NCBI RefSeq assembly: GCF_016901225.1
Contig: NZ_JAFEUL010000011.1
Coordinates: forward strand, 62,001 to 126,000
From: Actibacterium sp. 188UL27-1
Lineage (GTDB): Bacteria; Pseudomonadota; Alphaproteobacteria; Rhodobacterales; Rhodobacteraceae
Length of the DNA: 64,000 nt
Direction of reading: 5' to 3'
Positions within the stretch are counted from its first letter, which is position 1, and each line of letters opens with the position of its first letter. Position numbers and translations under genes: made by a program. The notes below the pieces were generated by a model. It was not told where the DNA came from. It made no database searches and saw only the letters and a program-made list of their open reading frames with translations. Shown one piece after another: positions 43,197-53,561 of this stretch.

Positions 43197-45359
43197 TCAG
43201 GCGATGAGGAAGGCATCATCCGTGATCGGGTTGGCTGGCGCCGGCCCGAACTGGTCATTGGGGTCGAACGGGTTGTTGAGGAAGGTATCGTAGCCCAGAT
43301 CCTCAAGCGTCGCGACCGACATGTTCGACAGGTAGGTGCGCCCGAAGTTCAGCGATGGCGTGTTCAACTCCGCGCCAAAGGTGCTTTCATCGAAATGGCC
43401 GCCCCCCCGTTGCATGGGGATGCCCAGATTGGATCCGCCGTCGCGCGCGGCGATCTCGCTGAATTCCTGGTTGTAGACCCGGGTGGCGAATTCACCGGTG
43501 AAGCGGTCGTTTTCTAGCAAGTTGTTTCGATTGAAGAGCGTGCCAAAGCCAAGCGCGTGGAAAAACTCGTGCACCACCACATCGTCGAGCCGGTCCACGT
43601 CGGCCAATCGACTTGCATCGGCGCGGTCAAAGGTTGACGCGCCGAGCGATGGTAGACCTTCGGGGCCAAGGGCGCGCGGCCCGGCAAAGGCCAGCGTTCC
43701 GTTCACGCCGTCGATATCGTTCAGGTTGACGTCGATCCGGATGTCATCGATGGCCGGTTGGCCAAAGCGGGCCGGACTGTCCTGCGTATCACTTATGATC
43801 ACGTCGCTCAGGAACTCCGCGGCATCGACAAAGGCGCGCTGTATATCGACGGTCCAGCCGCCGCCCTGAAAGTTGAGGTCGATGTTGAAGCTCGTCGCCG
43901 CAGGGCCTCCGCTCGTGTAGCTGGAGATCACGCCGTTCTCGAACGGGTCCCCGCCCGGATTTGGGTCAGGCGTCGGGTCGGGATCAGGTGTCGGATCGGG
44001 GTCGGGCGTTGGATCTGGATCAGGGGTTTGATCAACGACCGTGAACGCGATCGTATCGTTGGCCAGCTGCTCTCCTTGTGCGCGGTCTTGGCTGAACGCG
44101 TCGTAACGCAAGGTGTAGCTGCCTTCGCCAAAGTTGTTGATCCCGCGGGTAAAGTCGCCCGCATTGTCACCAAACAGCGTGTAGGGGTCGAAATTCTCAA
44201 CCCGGTTGATGCTGCGAATATTGCCGTCTTCGCTCTCACCGGAAAAGCGCAGGCGGATGCTTTCCAACTGATCCGAGTCGCTGGTGCCGTAAATGGTGAC
44301 CGGCCGCCCCGCGATCAGATTGGCATCGATGACGGCGCCATCGGTCAATTCGGCCAGGATCTGTTGCTGGCCTACGCCGCCGCGGATGTCGACGAGGAAG
44401 AAGCTGACCTCGGTCTCTGCCGGTTCGGGGTCAGGCTGAGGGGCCGGTGCGACCACTGACACGGACACTTCAGCCTCGCTCGTGCCGCCATTGCCGTCGG
44501 TGACTTCATAGCGGATCGCGGTGGTGCCTTCGAACCCGTCGGTGGGGGTCACGGCGATCCGGCCATCGCGAATTTCGGCAGTGACACCATCGCCCACATC
44601 CAGCAGACGCGACAGGGTCAGCGTGTCACCATCGGGGTCACGATCATTGATCAGCGCATCGACCAGGGCAGGCGCACCGTCATCAATGGTGACTTGGTCG
44701 TCCTGGGCAACGGGCGCACGGTTTGTCTGCTCTGACGGTTCGGCCACCGTGAAATTGAGTGTTGTTCGTTCCAACAACTCACCGCGGGCATTGTCCCCGC
44801 TGAATGCGTCGTAGAATAACGCATAGGTGCCGCCGTCCAGTGTCAGGCCCGAAAGGAAGTCACCGTCATCATCGCCAAACAGGGCAAAGGGCTCAAAATT
44901 CTCGACCTTGAAGCGGCTGTCGATGCGGCGGCCATCTTCCAGCTCCTGAAAGAACAGGCGTACGCTGTCCACGTCGTTGCGACCTTCGGTAGTGGCGTAG
45001 ATTGTAACCTGGCGGTCTTTCAGCAGATCGGGGTCGATGGCAGTGCCATCCGTCAACGCGGTCAGGATCTCCTGCTCGTCCACGCCGCCGGAGATATCGG
45101 CGAGAAAGAAACGCAGCTTGGAATCTTCGGCTGGCTGTTCGGGCGCTGGCTCCGGGCCGACATCATCATAGGGGTCATGTTGGTGGCTGTGGTCACGTCC
45201 ACAGTCGCATCCCTCGCCGCAGATATGGCCTTCGTAATAGGAGCTATCCAATATCGCAGATTTGTCTTCATCGGGGTCTTCAGAGGTGCCAGCCGTTTGG
45301 AAGATATCTGCGCCGCGCTCGCGTCCCCACCAGGTCTTGTTGAATTGCCCCGGCCACAT
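43197..45359 (-). CDS. Leishmanolysin-like metallopeptidase with tandem beta domains
   Basis: A 720-residue protein without a Sec signal. The ATG at 45359 has GAGG six bases ahead and is preferred to one 12 bp upstream. Order: a His/Cys-rich stretch (about 45-60, CGEGCDCGRDHSHQH); a beta domain (about 80-205); a cadherin/Ig-like domain (NRAPVAQDDQVTIDDGAPAL to about 305); a second copy of the first domain (about 315-440, FFLVDIRGGVGQQQILAELT); an acidic linker of about six DPDPTP units; then the protease, with HEFFHALGFG (about 597), a third His in GGGHFDESTFG and a Met-turn in LSNMSVATLEDLGY. Export by type I secretion is likely. Near the end it stops in FLIA. Confidence 0.85.
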   Translation of the reverse strand: MWPGQFNKTWWGRERGADIFQTAGTSEDPDEDKSAILDSSYYEGHICGEGCDCGRDHSHQHDPYDDVGPEPAPEQPAEDSKLRFFLADISGGVDEQEILTALTDGTAIDPDLLKDRQVTIYATTEGRNDVDSVRLFFQELEDGRRIDSRFKVENFEPFALFGDDDGDFLSGLTLDGGTYALFYDAFSGDNARGELLERTTLNFTVAEPSEQTNRAPVAQDDQVTIDDGAPALVDALINDRDPDGDTLTLSRLLDVGDGVTAEIRDGRIAVTPTDGFEGTTAIRYEVTDGNGGTSEAEVSVSVVAPAPQPDPEPAETEVSFFLVDIRGGVGQQQILAELTDGAVIDANLIAGRPVTIYGTSDSDQLESIRLRFSGESEDGNIRSINRVENFDPYTLFGDNAGDFTRGINNFGEGSYTLRYDAFSQDRAQGEQLANDTIAFTVVDQTPDPDPTPDPDPTPDPDPTPDPNPGGDPFENGVISSYTSGGPAATSFNIDLNFQGGGWTVDIQRAFVDAAEFLSDVIISDTQDSPARFGQPAIDDIRIDVNLNDIDGVNGTLAFAGPRALGPEGLPSLGASTFDRADASRLADVDRLDDVVVHEFFHALGFGTLFNRNNLLENDRFTGEFATRVYNQEFSEIAARDGGSNLGIPMQRGGGHFDESTFGAELNTPSLNFGRTYLSNMSVATLEDLGYDTFLNNPFDPNDQFGPAPANPITDDAFLIA

Positions 45360-45590
45360 ATGACACCTCATTTTGGTTGATATTGGATCGTCCGATAAGT
45401 TGGCGTGACGGTAGTTTCAGGCGCGTCGCTGTGTCTAGCTACCCCACGGGGCGCTTAGGGGACCGGCAAGAAACCACCCATATTGAGGGAGCAAAAATGA
45501 GAATTTGGTGGCTTTCGCTGGCCTCAGTTTATTAGATTGAAGTAATGCAGGGAAGATGCTGGGATTGTTTCTGTTTTTGCGAGTGATCTC

Positions 45591-46175
45591 ATGAATCACT
45601 TGAGCGAATCACATAGGCACAGACTTCAACCAAGGCGTGATTTCACGTCGAATTTCATCATCTTATCGGGTTGTTCTGGCGGCGGAAAGTCCACCTTGGT
45701 TGCGGCACTGGCTGCGGAAGGGATCTCAACGGTATCAGAGCCCGGGCGGCGGGTTTTGCGCGCTGGCGGTCCTGACCCGCAGACCGCGCCCGAGGCATTC
45801 GCGCAGGCGTGTTTGTCCATGGCGCTGACCGATTTACGTGATGCGGCGGATCAGCCTGGCCCGGCCGTTTTCGACCGGTCGGTCATTGATGCGCTGTGCC
45901 ATCTGGAGCGGCTGGGATGCGAGGTGCCTGATCTGGGGCCCTTGCCGTATCATCGCACGGTTCTGTTCGCGCCGCCTTGGGCTGAGATCTTTGTGGGCGA
46001 TGCCGAGCGGCGACATGGGTTTGAGGCCGCTGTTGCCGAATATGACGCCTTGTCCATCGCCTATCCCGCCCGCGGATATGATATTTTGGTTCTGCCAAAA
46101 GTGCCGTTGGCCGAGCGTGTGGCATGCATGCGCCAACATCTGGCGGGTCTGGCCGATACCTCGGACGCAGGATAA
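45591..46175 (+). CDS. AAA-family ATP-binding protein
   Basis: A 194-residue P-loop protein: [19 protein letters not shown] is Walker [18 protein letters not shown] is the Walker B-like/adenylate-kinase-type loop; a lid with Arg ([10 protein letters not shown]) follows. It resembles the AAA_28/ATPase family of small nucleotide-binding proteins, perhaps a kinase. It is 28 bp upstream of murD and might share its transcript. The substrate is not identifiable. Confidence 0.72.
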   Translation: MNHLSESHRHRLQPRRDFTSNFIILSGCSGGGKSTLVAALAAEGISTVSEPGRRVLRAGGPDPQTAPEAFAQACLSMALTDLRDAADQPGPAVFDRSVIDALCHLERLGCEVPDLGPLPYHRTVLFAPPWAEIFVGDAERRHGFEAAVAEYDALSIAYPARGYDILVLPKVPLAERVACMRQHLAGLADTSDAG

Positions 46176-46203
46176 GCAGGTCCGAAATTGGGGGAGGGCA
46201 GAT

Positions 46204-47607
46204 ATGATCCCGGTACGAGGATATCGCGGTGCGCGGGTTGGGGTTTTGGGGCTCGGGCGGTCTGGTCTGTCGGCGGCGCGGGCGTTGGAGGCCGGTGGGG
46301 CGACGGCCCTGTGCTGGGATGACGGGGCGGAGGCGCGTGGGCGCGCCGAAGGTGCCGGGCTGACCCTGCTGGATCTGTCCCGGGAGGGCGCGGTGTCTGA
46401 TCTGACGGTTCTGATCACCTCGCCTGGCATTCCCCATCTGTACCCCGCACCGCATCCTGTGGTCGCGGGGGCCTTGGCGGCGGGGGTGCCGGTGGACAAT
46501 GATATCGGTCTGTTCTTTCGCTCCTACGCGACCGAGGATTGGGACCGGTTCGACACCATGCCCAAGGTCGTGGCGGTGACCGGGTCGAACGGGAAATCCA
46601 CGACCTCCGCCTTGATCCACCACGTGTTGGAGCATGCCCACCGGCCTACGGATTTGGCGGGCAATATCGGGCTGGGCGTGTTGGAGATTGACCCGGCAGC
46701 CGATGGCGCGGTGGTGGTGTTGGAGCTGTCATCCTATCAGACCGAGTTGGCGCGGGCGCTGACCCCGGACATTGCCGTTTTCACAAATCTGTCGCCGGAT
46801 CATCTGGACCGGCATGGGGGATTGGGTGGGTATTTTGCGGCCAAGCGGCGGCTCTTTTCCGAAGGCGGACCGGATCGGGCGGTGATTGGCGTGGACGAGG
46901 CCGAGGGGCAGTTCATGGCCGGGCAGATGGCGGAAAGCCCGGTGGATGACCGGGTGATCCGGGTGTCATCGGCGTCAAGGCTCAGCGGGCCGGGCTGGCA
47001 GGTCTTTGCGCGCAAGGGGTTCCTGGCGGAATGGCGCAAAGGGCGGCAGGTGGCATCGTTGGATCTGCGGGCGGTATCCGGGTTGCCGGGCGCGCATAAC
47101 CATCAGAATGCCTGCGCTGCCTATGCCGTGGCGCGGTCATTGGGGCTGGCTCCGCGGGTGATTGAGGCTGCGTTTCACAGTTTTGCCGGGTTGCCCCATC
47201 GCAGTCAGACCGTGGCCGAGCGGGATGGGGTACGGTTTGTCAACGACAGCAAGGCCACAAATGTTGATGCGGCGCTGCAGGCCTTGCTGGCCTTTCCAAA
47301 GATCCGCTGGATTTGCGGTGGGCTGCAGAAAGAAGGGGGTCTGGACGGATTGGCACCCGGGCTGGACCATGTGGCCAAAGCCTATGTGATCGGGCGGGAG
47401 GCGGAGGCCTTTGCCCGAAAGCTGGGCGGGGTCGAGGCAGAGGTTTGCGGCACGATGGAGGCCGCCGTGGCCCGCGCCGTGGCCGAGGCTGAGGCAGGCG
47501 AGGTGGTGCTGCTGGCGCCTGCGGCTGCGAGTTTTGATCAGTATGATAATTTTGAGAAGCGGGGCGATGATTTCGTGGCCGAGGTCCAGCGCGTTTTGTC
47601 TGGGTGA
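46204..47607 (+). CDS. murD: UDP-N-acetylmuramoyl-L-alanine--D-glutamate ligase
   Basis: A 467-residue Mur ligase adding D-glutamate to UDP-MurNAc-L-Ala in the cytoplasm. [20 protein letters not shown] is the UDP-binding Rossmann start; [20 protein letters not shown] is the ATP P-loop; [11 protein letters not shown] and [19 protein letters not shown] (with the family NDSKATN) follow. The chosen ATG at 46204 has GGGGGAGGG upstream. First gene of the dcw-type peptidoglycan cluster in the window. Confidence 0.96.
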   Translation: MIPVRGYRGARVGVLGLGRSGLSAARALEAGGATALCWDDGAEARGRAEGAGLTLLDLSREGAVSDLTVLITSPGIPHLYPAPHPVVAGALAAGVPVDNDIGLFFRSYATEDWDRFDTMPKVVAVTGSNGKSTTSALIHHVLEHAHRPTDLAGNIGLGVLEIDPAADGAVVVLELSSYQTELARALTPDIAVFTNLSPDHLDRHGGLGGYFAAKRRLFSEGGPDRAVIGVDEAEGQFMAGQMAESPVDDRVIRVSSASRLSGPGWQVFARKGFLAEWRKGRQVASLDLRAVSGLPGAHNHQNACAAYAVARSLGLAPRVIEAAFHSFAGLPHRSQTVAERDGVRFVNDSKATNVDAALQALLAFPKIRWICGGLQKEGGLDGLAPGLDHVAKAYVIGREAEAFARKLGGVEAEVCGTMEAAVARAVAEAEAGEVVLLAPAAASFDQYDNFEKRGDDFVAEVQRVLSG

Positions 47608-47631
47608 GGTGCTAGGTGTTTTACCGCCCCC

Positions 47632-47673
47632 TCCCTTGATCCCTCCCCCGGTTCCGGGGGAGGGAGACGCCCT
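47632..47673. repeat. Interspersed GC-rich palindrome, copy 2
   Basis: TCCCTCCCCCGG-TT-CCGGGGGAGGGA is a perfect 12-bp stem with a 2-base loop, between the convergent ends of murD and the flavoprotein gene. Its core and flanks (TGATCCCTC... and GGAGACGCC) match copy 1 after phnM. It may serve as a bidirectional terminator. Confidence 0.55.
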
Positions 47674-47687
47674 TTGCGCGGGTCGCG

Positions 47688-48878
47688 CTATAGCGATCTG
47701 GCGGCGATGGCTTGGCCTGCGGCCCAGCCGCTGGACCAAGCCCATTGGAAATTGTACCCGCCGAGCCAACCTGTGACATCGACGCATTCGCCGATGAAGT
47801 AGAGGCCTGGCACCGGGCTTTCCATCGAGCGGGAGGACAGGGCCGTGGTGGCAACGCCCCCTGCCGTCACCTCGGCCGTGCGGTACCCTTCGGTGCCTTT
47901 CGGGGTGATCTGCCAATCGGTCAGGCTGTCGGCGATCCGGTCCAGCGTCGCGTCGGATTGGTCGGCCATGTTGCCGGTGATCCCTGCCTCCTGCGCCTTC
48001 AGCTCGGCCAGGCTTTTGGGCAGCAGATTGGCCAGGGCCGTGGCGAGGGTTTTGCGCGGCTCGGATCGGCGCAGGGTCTTGAGCGCACCAGACAGGTCGA
48101 GGTCGGGGCAAAGGCGGATGGTGATCGGACTCCGTTCCTCCCAGTAGGAGGAAGCTTGCAGGATCGCGGGGCCCGACAGGCCGCGATGGGTGAACAGCAG
48201 TGCTTCGTCAAAGCTGCTGCCCCCCGCGCTGACCCGGGCGGGGGTCGAAACACCGGAGAGTGGTTTGAGCCGGTCCATCACATCCTCCCCGAAGGTCAGG
48301 GGCACAAGGGCGGGCCGGGTTTCGACCATCGGCAGCCCGAACTGATCGGCGATTTGGTAGGCTAGCCCCGTCGCGCCCATTTTTGGGATCGATTTGCCAC
48401 CTGTCGCCACGACCAGATGACGGGCAACCGCAGTGATGTCCTGTCCGTCACGCTGCAGGGCCACGTGGAAGCGACCATCATGATGGGCAATCGACACAAA
48501 CTGAGTTCCGGTCCACAGATCAGCCCCCGCGGCGCGCAGCTCTGTGATCAGCATGGCGGTGATTTGGGTTGCCTTCTCATCGCAGAAAAGCTGACCCAGC
48601 GTCTTTTCGTGCCACGCGATGCCGGACCGATCCACCAGATCGATGAAATCCCATTGCGTGTAACGGCTGAGCGCCGATTTGGCGAAATGCGGGTTTTCGG
48701 ACAGAAAGTTCTCGGGCGCGGTGTGCAGGTTGGTGAAATTGCAGCGCCCGCCCCCCGAAATGCGGATCTTTTCGCCAGCGGCACGCGCATGGTCCACCAC
48801 CAGCGTACCGGGCCCGGCATGGGCCGCACACATCAATCCGGCCGCACCGGCACCAACGATCATGGTATCGATTTGCAT
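47688..48878 (-). CDS. NAD(P)/FAD-dependent oxidoreductase (BaiN/YhiN/HI0933 family)
   Basis: A 396-residue flavoprotein: MQIDTMIVGAGAAGLMCAAH is the FAD-binding start, GGGRCNFTN the second family motif, VATGGKSIPKMGATG the third, and GGVATTALSSRSMESPVPGLYFIGECVDVTG the C-terminal FAD segment. Family members reduce diverse substrates; function here is unknown. It is convergent with murD and divergent from ftsW, so it interrupts the cell-wall cluster on the opposite strand. Confidence 0.9.
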   Translation of the reverse strand: MQIDTMIVGAGAAGLMCAAHAGPGTLVVDHARAAGEKIRISGGGRCNFTNLHTAPENFLSENPHFAKSALSRYTQWDFIDLVDRSGIAWHEKTLGQLFCDEKATQITAMLITELRAAGADLWTGTQFVSIAHHDGRFHVALQRDGQDITAVARHLVVATGGKSIPKMGATGLAYQIADQFGLPMVETRPALVPLTFGEDVMDRLKPLSGVSTPARVSAGGSSFDEALLFTHRGLSGPAILQASSYWEERSPITIRLCPDLDLSGALKTLRRSEPRKTLATALANLLPKSLAELKAQEAGITGNMADQSDATLDRIADSLTDWQITPKGTEGYRTAEVTAGGVATTALSSRSMESPVPGLYFIGECVDVTGWLGGYNFQWAWSSGWAAGQAIAARSL

Positions 48879-49032
48879 AGCTCGCCTTTGCCCCGAAAGG
48901 CGCAGGTGAGGCAAGTCCGCATACTTTCCCGCGGCCTTTCGTCAAATTTCTGGAAAATGCCCGTCATCCCGGCTATGGAGAAGTCAGACCCGGACAAACG
49001 GGCGGAGCAGAGGCATGAGTGGGCGGTAACCC

Positions 49033-50199
49033 ATGACAGAAATGGTGTATGGTGCCGCGCCTGGGCGCGTCGGTGATCCAGTGCTGCCGCGCTGGTGGCG
49101 AACGATCGACAAATGGTCGATGTCCTGTATTTTAATGCTGTTCGGGATCGGGCTTTTGCTTGGCCTGGCCTCGTCCCCGCCCTTGGCGGCCAAGAACGGG
49201 TTGGAGCCGTTTTACTACGTCCAGCGGCAGGCCTTCTTTGGGTCGGTTTCGATCCTGGTGATGCTGGTCGTGTCGATGATGGCACCCAATCTGGTGAGGC
49301 GTCTTGCCATCATCGGCTTCTTCGCGGCCCTGTTGGCCCTAATGCTATTACCAGTTTTCGGCACCGATTTCGGGAAGGGGGCCGTGCGGTGGTATTCGCT
49401 GGGGTTTGCCAGCATCCAGCCATCCGAGTTTCTCAAACCCGGTTTCGTGGTCTTTGCCGCCTGGATGATGGCCGCTGCCCAAGAAACGGCAGGGCCGCCG
49501 GGCCGGTCACTGTCGTTTTTCATGGCGATGATCATCGTGGCGTTTCTGGCCGTGCAGCCTGATTTCGGGCAGGCGGCCCTGATCCTGTTCGCCTGGGGTG
49601 TCATGTATTTCGTCGGCGGCGCGTCGATCGTGCTTTTGATCTCCATCGCGGCCTTGGTCGTGGTCGGGGGGATTACGGCCTATAACATGTCAGAACATTT
49701 TGCCCGCCGCATCGACGGCTTTCTGACGCCGGATGTCGATCCCACGACCCAGCTCGGCTATGCCACCAACGCAATCCGCGAAGGTGGCTTTCTGGGGGTT
49801 GGCGTGGGCGAGGGGCAGGTGAAATGGTCACTTCCCGATGCTCATACGGATTTTATCATCGCGGTCGCGGCTGAGGAATACGGCCTGATCCTCGTACTCG
49901 TCATCATCCTGCTTTATGCGACCATCGTGGTGCGCGGGCTGACCCGCCTGATGCGGGAGCGGGATCCGTTTATCCGGCTCGCGGGGACGGGGCTGGCCTG
50001 CACATTCGGGGTGCAGGCGATGATCAATATGGGCGTGGCGGTGCGTTTGCTGCCAGCAAAGGGGATGACCTTGCCGTTTGTCAGTTATGGTGGATCGTCG
50101 CTGATTGCGGGTGGGCTGGCTTTGGGTATGCTGCTGGCGTTTACACGCAGCAGACCCCAGGGCGAGATCGGTGACATGTTCCAGCGGCGAGATGGGTAG
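49033..50199 (+). CDS. ftsW: Peptidoglycan glycosyltransferase FtsW
   Basis: A 388-residue SEDS-family membrane protein with about ten helices, polymerising septal glycan at the division site with a class B PBP. GTDFGKGAVRWYSLGFASIQ, PSEFLKPGFVVFAAWMM, VQPDFGQAALIL (with the catalytic Asp), DAHTDFIIAVAAEEYG and LPFVSYGGSSLIAGG are all family signatures. It precedes murG by 165 bp that holds no gene. Confidence 0.95.
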   Translation: MTEMVYGAAPGRVGDPVLPRWWRTIDKWSMSCILMLFGIGLLLGLASSPPLAAKNGLEPFYYVQRQAFFGSVSILVMLVVSMMAPNLVRRLAIIGFFAALLALMLLPVFGTDFGKGAVRWYSLGFASIQPSEFLKPGFVVFAAWMMAAAQETAGPPGRSLSFFMAMIIVAFLAVQPDFGQAALILFAWGVMYFVGGASIVLLISIAALVVVGGITAYNMSEHFARRIDGFLTPDVDPTTQLGYATNAIREGGFLGVGVGEGQVKWSLPDAHTDFIIAVAAEEYGLILVLVIILLYATIVVRGLTRLMRERDPFIRLAGTGLACTFGVQAMINMGVAVRLLPAKGMTLPFVSYGGSSLIAGGLALGMLLAFTRSRPQGEIGDMFQRRDG

Positions 50200-50364
50200 C
50201 GTGCGACGCTCACGGATATCAATTGGCATGGCCCGACCCCGCATGGCAGAGCGCTGGGCCCCGTCGCATATATCGGCGGCAGTCAATTTTCAGACCCCGT
50301 TTGGGCCATGTGAAACGCCCATTGGTCCATCTGGCTCCCGCGACAGTACCGGAACCCGCGCAAT

Positions 50365-51468
50365 ATGACCCCTCTGGTCATCATCGCCGCAGGCGGCACG
50401 GGGGGGCACATGTTCCCGGCCCAGGCCTTGGCCGAGGCGATGTTGGCGCGCGGATGGCGGGTCAAACTGTCAACCGATTCGCGCGGCGCGCGCTATACTG
50501 GTGGCTTCCCGGATGCGGTGCAGATTGAACAGGTCGATAGCGGCACATTCGCCCGCGGTGGGATCCTCGCCAAGGCCATCGTGCCTGTCCGCATTGCCGC
50601 TGGTACGCTTGCGGCGATCAAGGCCATGCGCGGTGATCCTCCTGCCATCGTCGTGGGTTTTGGTGGCTACCCCACGATCCCGGCCATGTCTGCCGCGACG
50701 TTTCTCAAGCTGCCCCGGATGATCCATGAACAAAACGGTGTTCTGGGGCGGGTCAATGACCTTTTTGCCAAACGGGTCCATGCAGTGGCCTGCGGCACCT
50801 GGCCCACCAAGTTGCCTGATGGGGTGCAGGGTGTAGAGGTCGGTAATCCGGTCCGCCCTGCCATCCTTGAACGCCATGGCGCGCCTTACATTCCCCCAGG
50901 TGACTACCCCATGAGCCTTTTGTTGATGGGCGGCAGTCAGGGCGCGCGGATCTTGTCGCACATCGTCCCGGCCGGTCTGGCACTGTTGCCGGAGGATCTG
51001 CGCCGCAACATCCGCATCGCGCATCAGGCTCGGCCCGAAGACGCAGCCGAGGTCGAACAGACCTATGCTGATGCTGGCATCACCGCCGAGATTGCGCCCT
51101 TCATCCAGGATGTACCGTCCAAGATGAGTGAGGCGCAATTGGTGATTTCCCGCGCTGGGGCCTCGTCGGTGGCCGATATCAGCATCATCGGGCGCCCGTC
51201 GATCCTGGTGCCGCTGGCCGCTGCCATTCGCGATGAACAAACCGCCAATGCCCGCGGGTTGGTGGACGCCGAGGCCGCGATCCTGATCCCGGAAAGCCGA
51301 CTGACGCCGGAAAGCGTGGCCCAACAGGTCGCCGCCGTGTTGACCCAGCCGGATGCAGCGGTCCACATGGCCCATGCCGCACTCGCCCAGGCCCGGCCCG
51401 ACGCGACAGAGCGTTTGGTGACACTCGCACTCGACCTATCGACACAGAACAACAAGAACGAGGGATAG
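50365..51468 (+). CDS. murG: Undecaprenyldiphospho-muramoylpentapeptide beta-N-acetylglucosaminyltransferase
   Basis: A 367-residue MurG that adds GlcNAc to lipid I to make lipid II on the inner face of the membrane. The glycine-rich [19 protein letters not shown], the [13 protein letters not shown] loop, [13 protein letters not shown], the donor-site [10 protein letters not shown] and [20 protein letters not shown] are present. It starts with ATGACCCCT at 50365 and ends 4 bp before murC. Confidence 0.96.
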   Translation: MTPLVIIAAGGTGGHMFPAQALAEAMLARGWRVKLSTDSRGARYTGGFPDAVQIEQVDSGTFARGGILAKAIVPVRIAAGTLAAIKAMRGDPPAIVVGFGGYPTIPAMSAATFLKLPRMIHEQNGVLGRVNDLFAKRVHAVACGTWPTKLPDGVQGVEVGNPVRPAILERHGAPYIPPGDYPMSLLLMGGSQGARILSHIVPAGLALLPEDLRRNIRIAHQARPEDAAEVEQTYADAGITAEIAPFIQDVPSKMSEAQLVISRAGASSVADISIIGRPSILVPLAAAIRDEQTANARGLVDAEAAILIPESRLTPESVAQQVAAVLTQPDAAVHMAHAALAQARPDATERLVTLALDLSTQNNKNEG

Positions 51469-51472
51469 ACCA

Positions 51473-52888
51473 ATGGATGGAAGCAATATCATGCAAGGCG
51501 TCACGAAACTCCCAACCCAACTGGGTGCCATACATTTTGTGGGAATTGGTGGGATCGGCATGTCGGGCATCGCCGAAGTGTTGCTGGAATTCGGGTACAA
51601 GGTGCAGGGGAGCGATCTGAAGCCCTCGAAAATCACAGAGCGGCTTGAGGCGCTGGGCGCTACCGTGTTCGAGGGGCAGCGGGCCGAAAATTTGGACCAG
51701 GCAGAGGTCATCGTGATCTCGTCCGCCATCAAGCCAGGCAATGCGGAACTGGACGAGGCACGCCTGCGCGGCCTGCCCGTCGTCCGCCGGGCAGAGATGC
51801 TGGCCGAACTGATGCGCCTGAAATCCAACATCGCCGTCGCGGGCACCCATGGCAAAACCACCACCACGACGATGGTCGCCACGTTGCTGGATGCCGGCGG
51901 GATCGACCCCACGGTCATCAATGGCGGCATCATCCACGCCTATGGCTCCAACGCGCGGATGGGGCAGGGCGAATGGATGGTGGTCGAGGCCGATGAAAGC
52001 GATGGCACCTTCAACCGCCTGCCCGCCACTATCGCCATCGTTACCAATATCGACCCGGAACACATGGAGCATTGGGGCAGTATCGAAAACCTGCGCCGGG
52101 GCTTCGATGATTTCGTTTCGAACATCCCGTTTTATGGCCTCGCCGTTTGCTGCACCGACCATCCTGAGGTTCAGGCCCTGGTCGGGCGCATCTCCGACCG
52201 CCGTGTCGTGACATTCGGCTTCAACGCCCAGGCCGATATCCGCGCCCAGAACCTGCATTACAAGAACGGTGTCGCCCATTTCGACGTCGCCTTGCAGAAC
52301 GAAGACACGGTGATCAAGGACCTCAGTCTGCCGATGCCCGGCGACCACAACGTGTCCAATGCGCTCTCTGCAATCGCCATCTCACGCCATCTGGGCATGA
52401 CGGGTGATCAGATCCGCGACGCCCTGGCCGCTTTCAAGGGCGTCAACCGCCGCTTCACCAAGGTGGGCGAGGTGGGTGGCGTCACCATCATCGACGATTA
52501 CGGCCACCATCCGGTCGAAATCGCCGCTGTCCTCAAGGCCGCCCGCCAATCGACCGATGGCCGCGTCATCGCCGTCCACCAGCCGCACCGCTATTCCCGC
52601 CTGTCCAGCCTCTTCGATGATTTCTGCGCCTGCTTCAACGAAGCCGATGTCGTCGCCATTGCCGAGGTTTTTGGCGCGGGCGAAGCCCCCATCCCAGGCG
52701 CGTCCCGCGATGATCTGGTGCGTGGCCTCATCCAGCACGGTCACCGCCATGCCCGCGCCATCCTGGGCGAAGACGACCTCGAACGCCTCGTCCGCGAACA
52801 GGCCAGCGACGGCGACATGGTCGTCTGCCTTGGCGCCGGTACGATCAGCGCCTGGGCCAACGGTTTGCCTGCCCGCCTCCAGGGGTGA
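51473..52888 (+). CDS. murC: UDP-N-acetylmuramate--L-alanine ligase
   Basis: A 471-residue Mur ligase: [20 protein letters not shown] at the start, the ATP loop [40 protein letters not shown] and [19 protein letters not shown]. It adds the first peptide residue to UDP-MurNAc. An in-frame ATG seven codons in (MQGVTKLP) is an alternative start. It overlaps the first DUF2484 gene by 4 bp. Confidence 0.96.
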   Translation: MDGSNIMQGVTKLPTQLGAIHFVGIGGIGMSGIAEVLLEFGYKVQGSDLKPSKITERLEALGATVFEGQRAENLDQAEVIVISSAIKPGNAELDEARLRGLPVVRRAEMLAELMRLKSNIAVAGTHGKTTTTTMVATLLDAGGIDPTVINGGIIHAYGSNARMGQGEWMVVEADESDGTFNRLPATIAIVTNIDPEHMEHWGSIENLRRGFDDFVSNIPFYGLAVCCTDHPEVQALVGRISDRRVVTFGFNAQADIRAQNLHYKNGVAHFDVALQNEDTVIKDLSLPMPGDHNVSNALSAIAISRHLGMTGDQIRDALAAFKGVNRRFTKVGEVGGVTIIDDYGHHPVEIAAVLKAARQSTDGRVIAVHQPHRYSRLSSLFDDFCACFNEADVVAIAEVFGAGEAPIPGASRDDLVRGLIQHGHRHARAILGEDDLERLVREQASDGDMVVCLGAGTISAWANGLPARLQG

Positions 52889-53139
52889 TCTGGCTCGCCT
52901 GGGCCTGCATTGGCTGGGTCCTGGCGGGGGCGACCGTCGCGATGCTTCCGATGCGCTACCAATATGGACCCGGCTTGGCGCTGCTGCTCGTTGCGCCGAT
53001 CCTGATCGGATTGATCGGCTGGCAGGTCGGGATCTGGGCCGCCGCCGCAGCCCTCTTGGCTTTTCTGTCCATGTTCCGAAACCCGCTCCGCTATCTTTGG
53101 GCGCGGCTGCGGGGACAAAACCCAAAACCACCCAGATAA
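52885..53139 (+). CDS. DUF2484-family small membrane protein (1)
   Basis: An 84-residue protein starting with GTG and overlapping murC by 4 bp. Two or three membrane helices ([40 protein letters not shown]) and the C-terminal [14 protein letters not shown] match DUF2484, a family found next to murC in Rhodobacterales. Function unknown; it may help envelope synthesis. Confidence 0.82.
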   Translation: MIWLAWACIGWVLAGATVAMLPMRYQYGPGLALLLVAPILIGLIGWQVGIWAAAAALLAFLSMFRNPLRYLWARLRGQNPKPPR

Positions 53140-53561
53140 CCCGGCAACGGCCGCGAGCGGAAAGTTGCTACCACAACCGGTTTGTTTCCTGGATCTGAAC
53201 AATCGGTCAGATGTTTCGGCAGATGTGCTGAAAAATCGGGCAAGTCATCTGCCACATCTTTGCCTTTCATTAACCAACATCTCACAACATTGCTGCCATA
53301 AAGGTAGCGTCTCAGGGGCTTGGTTTTGCGGTATTTTCTCCAATATCCTCCGTATTTTCCAGCTGTCTGATTTAGTTGCGAGGTCTACATATGCGCATAA
53401 ACTTGCTATCTATATCAGTATTTATGGCGATTATCCGCTGGCCAACGGGAATCCCAGTCATTAACTATTGGGTAGAACAACACCGTTGACGAATCGGCCG
53501 GGTCCAATGCGCGACGGCAACACGAGAAACCGCAGTTGAAACTGTTGTCGGGAGGGGCGCC
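53140..53561. other. Gene-free AT-richer stretch between DUF2484 genes
   Basis: No credible coding frame. It is visibly richer in A/T than its neighbours and contains one hairpin (GGCAGATG 53218-53225 with CATCTGCC about 20 bases on). The region may carry a promoter for the second DUF2484 gene or be an eroded insertion. Confidence 0.45.

Noticed and set aside
45591-46175. AAA protein as part of a two-gene defence pair with murD
   Set aside because: Its neighbour is ordinary murD and it resembles a small nucleotide kinase; no defence signature.
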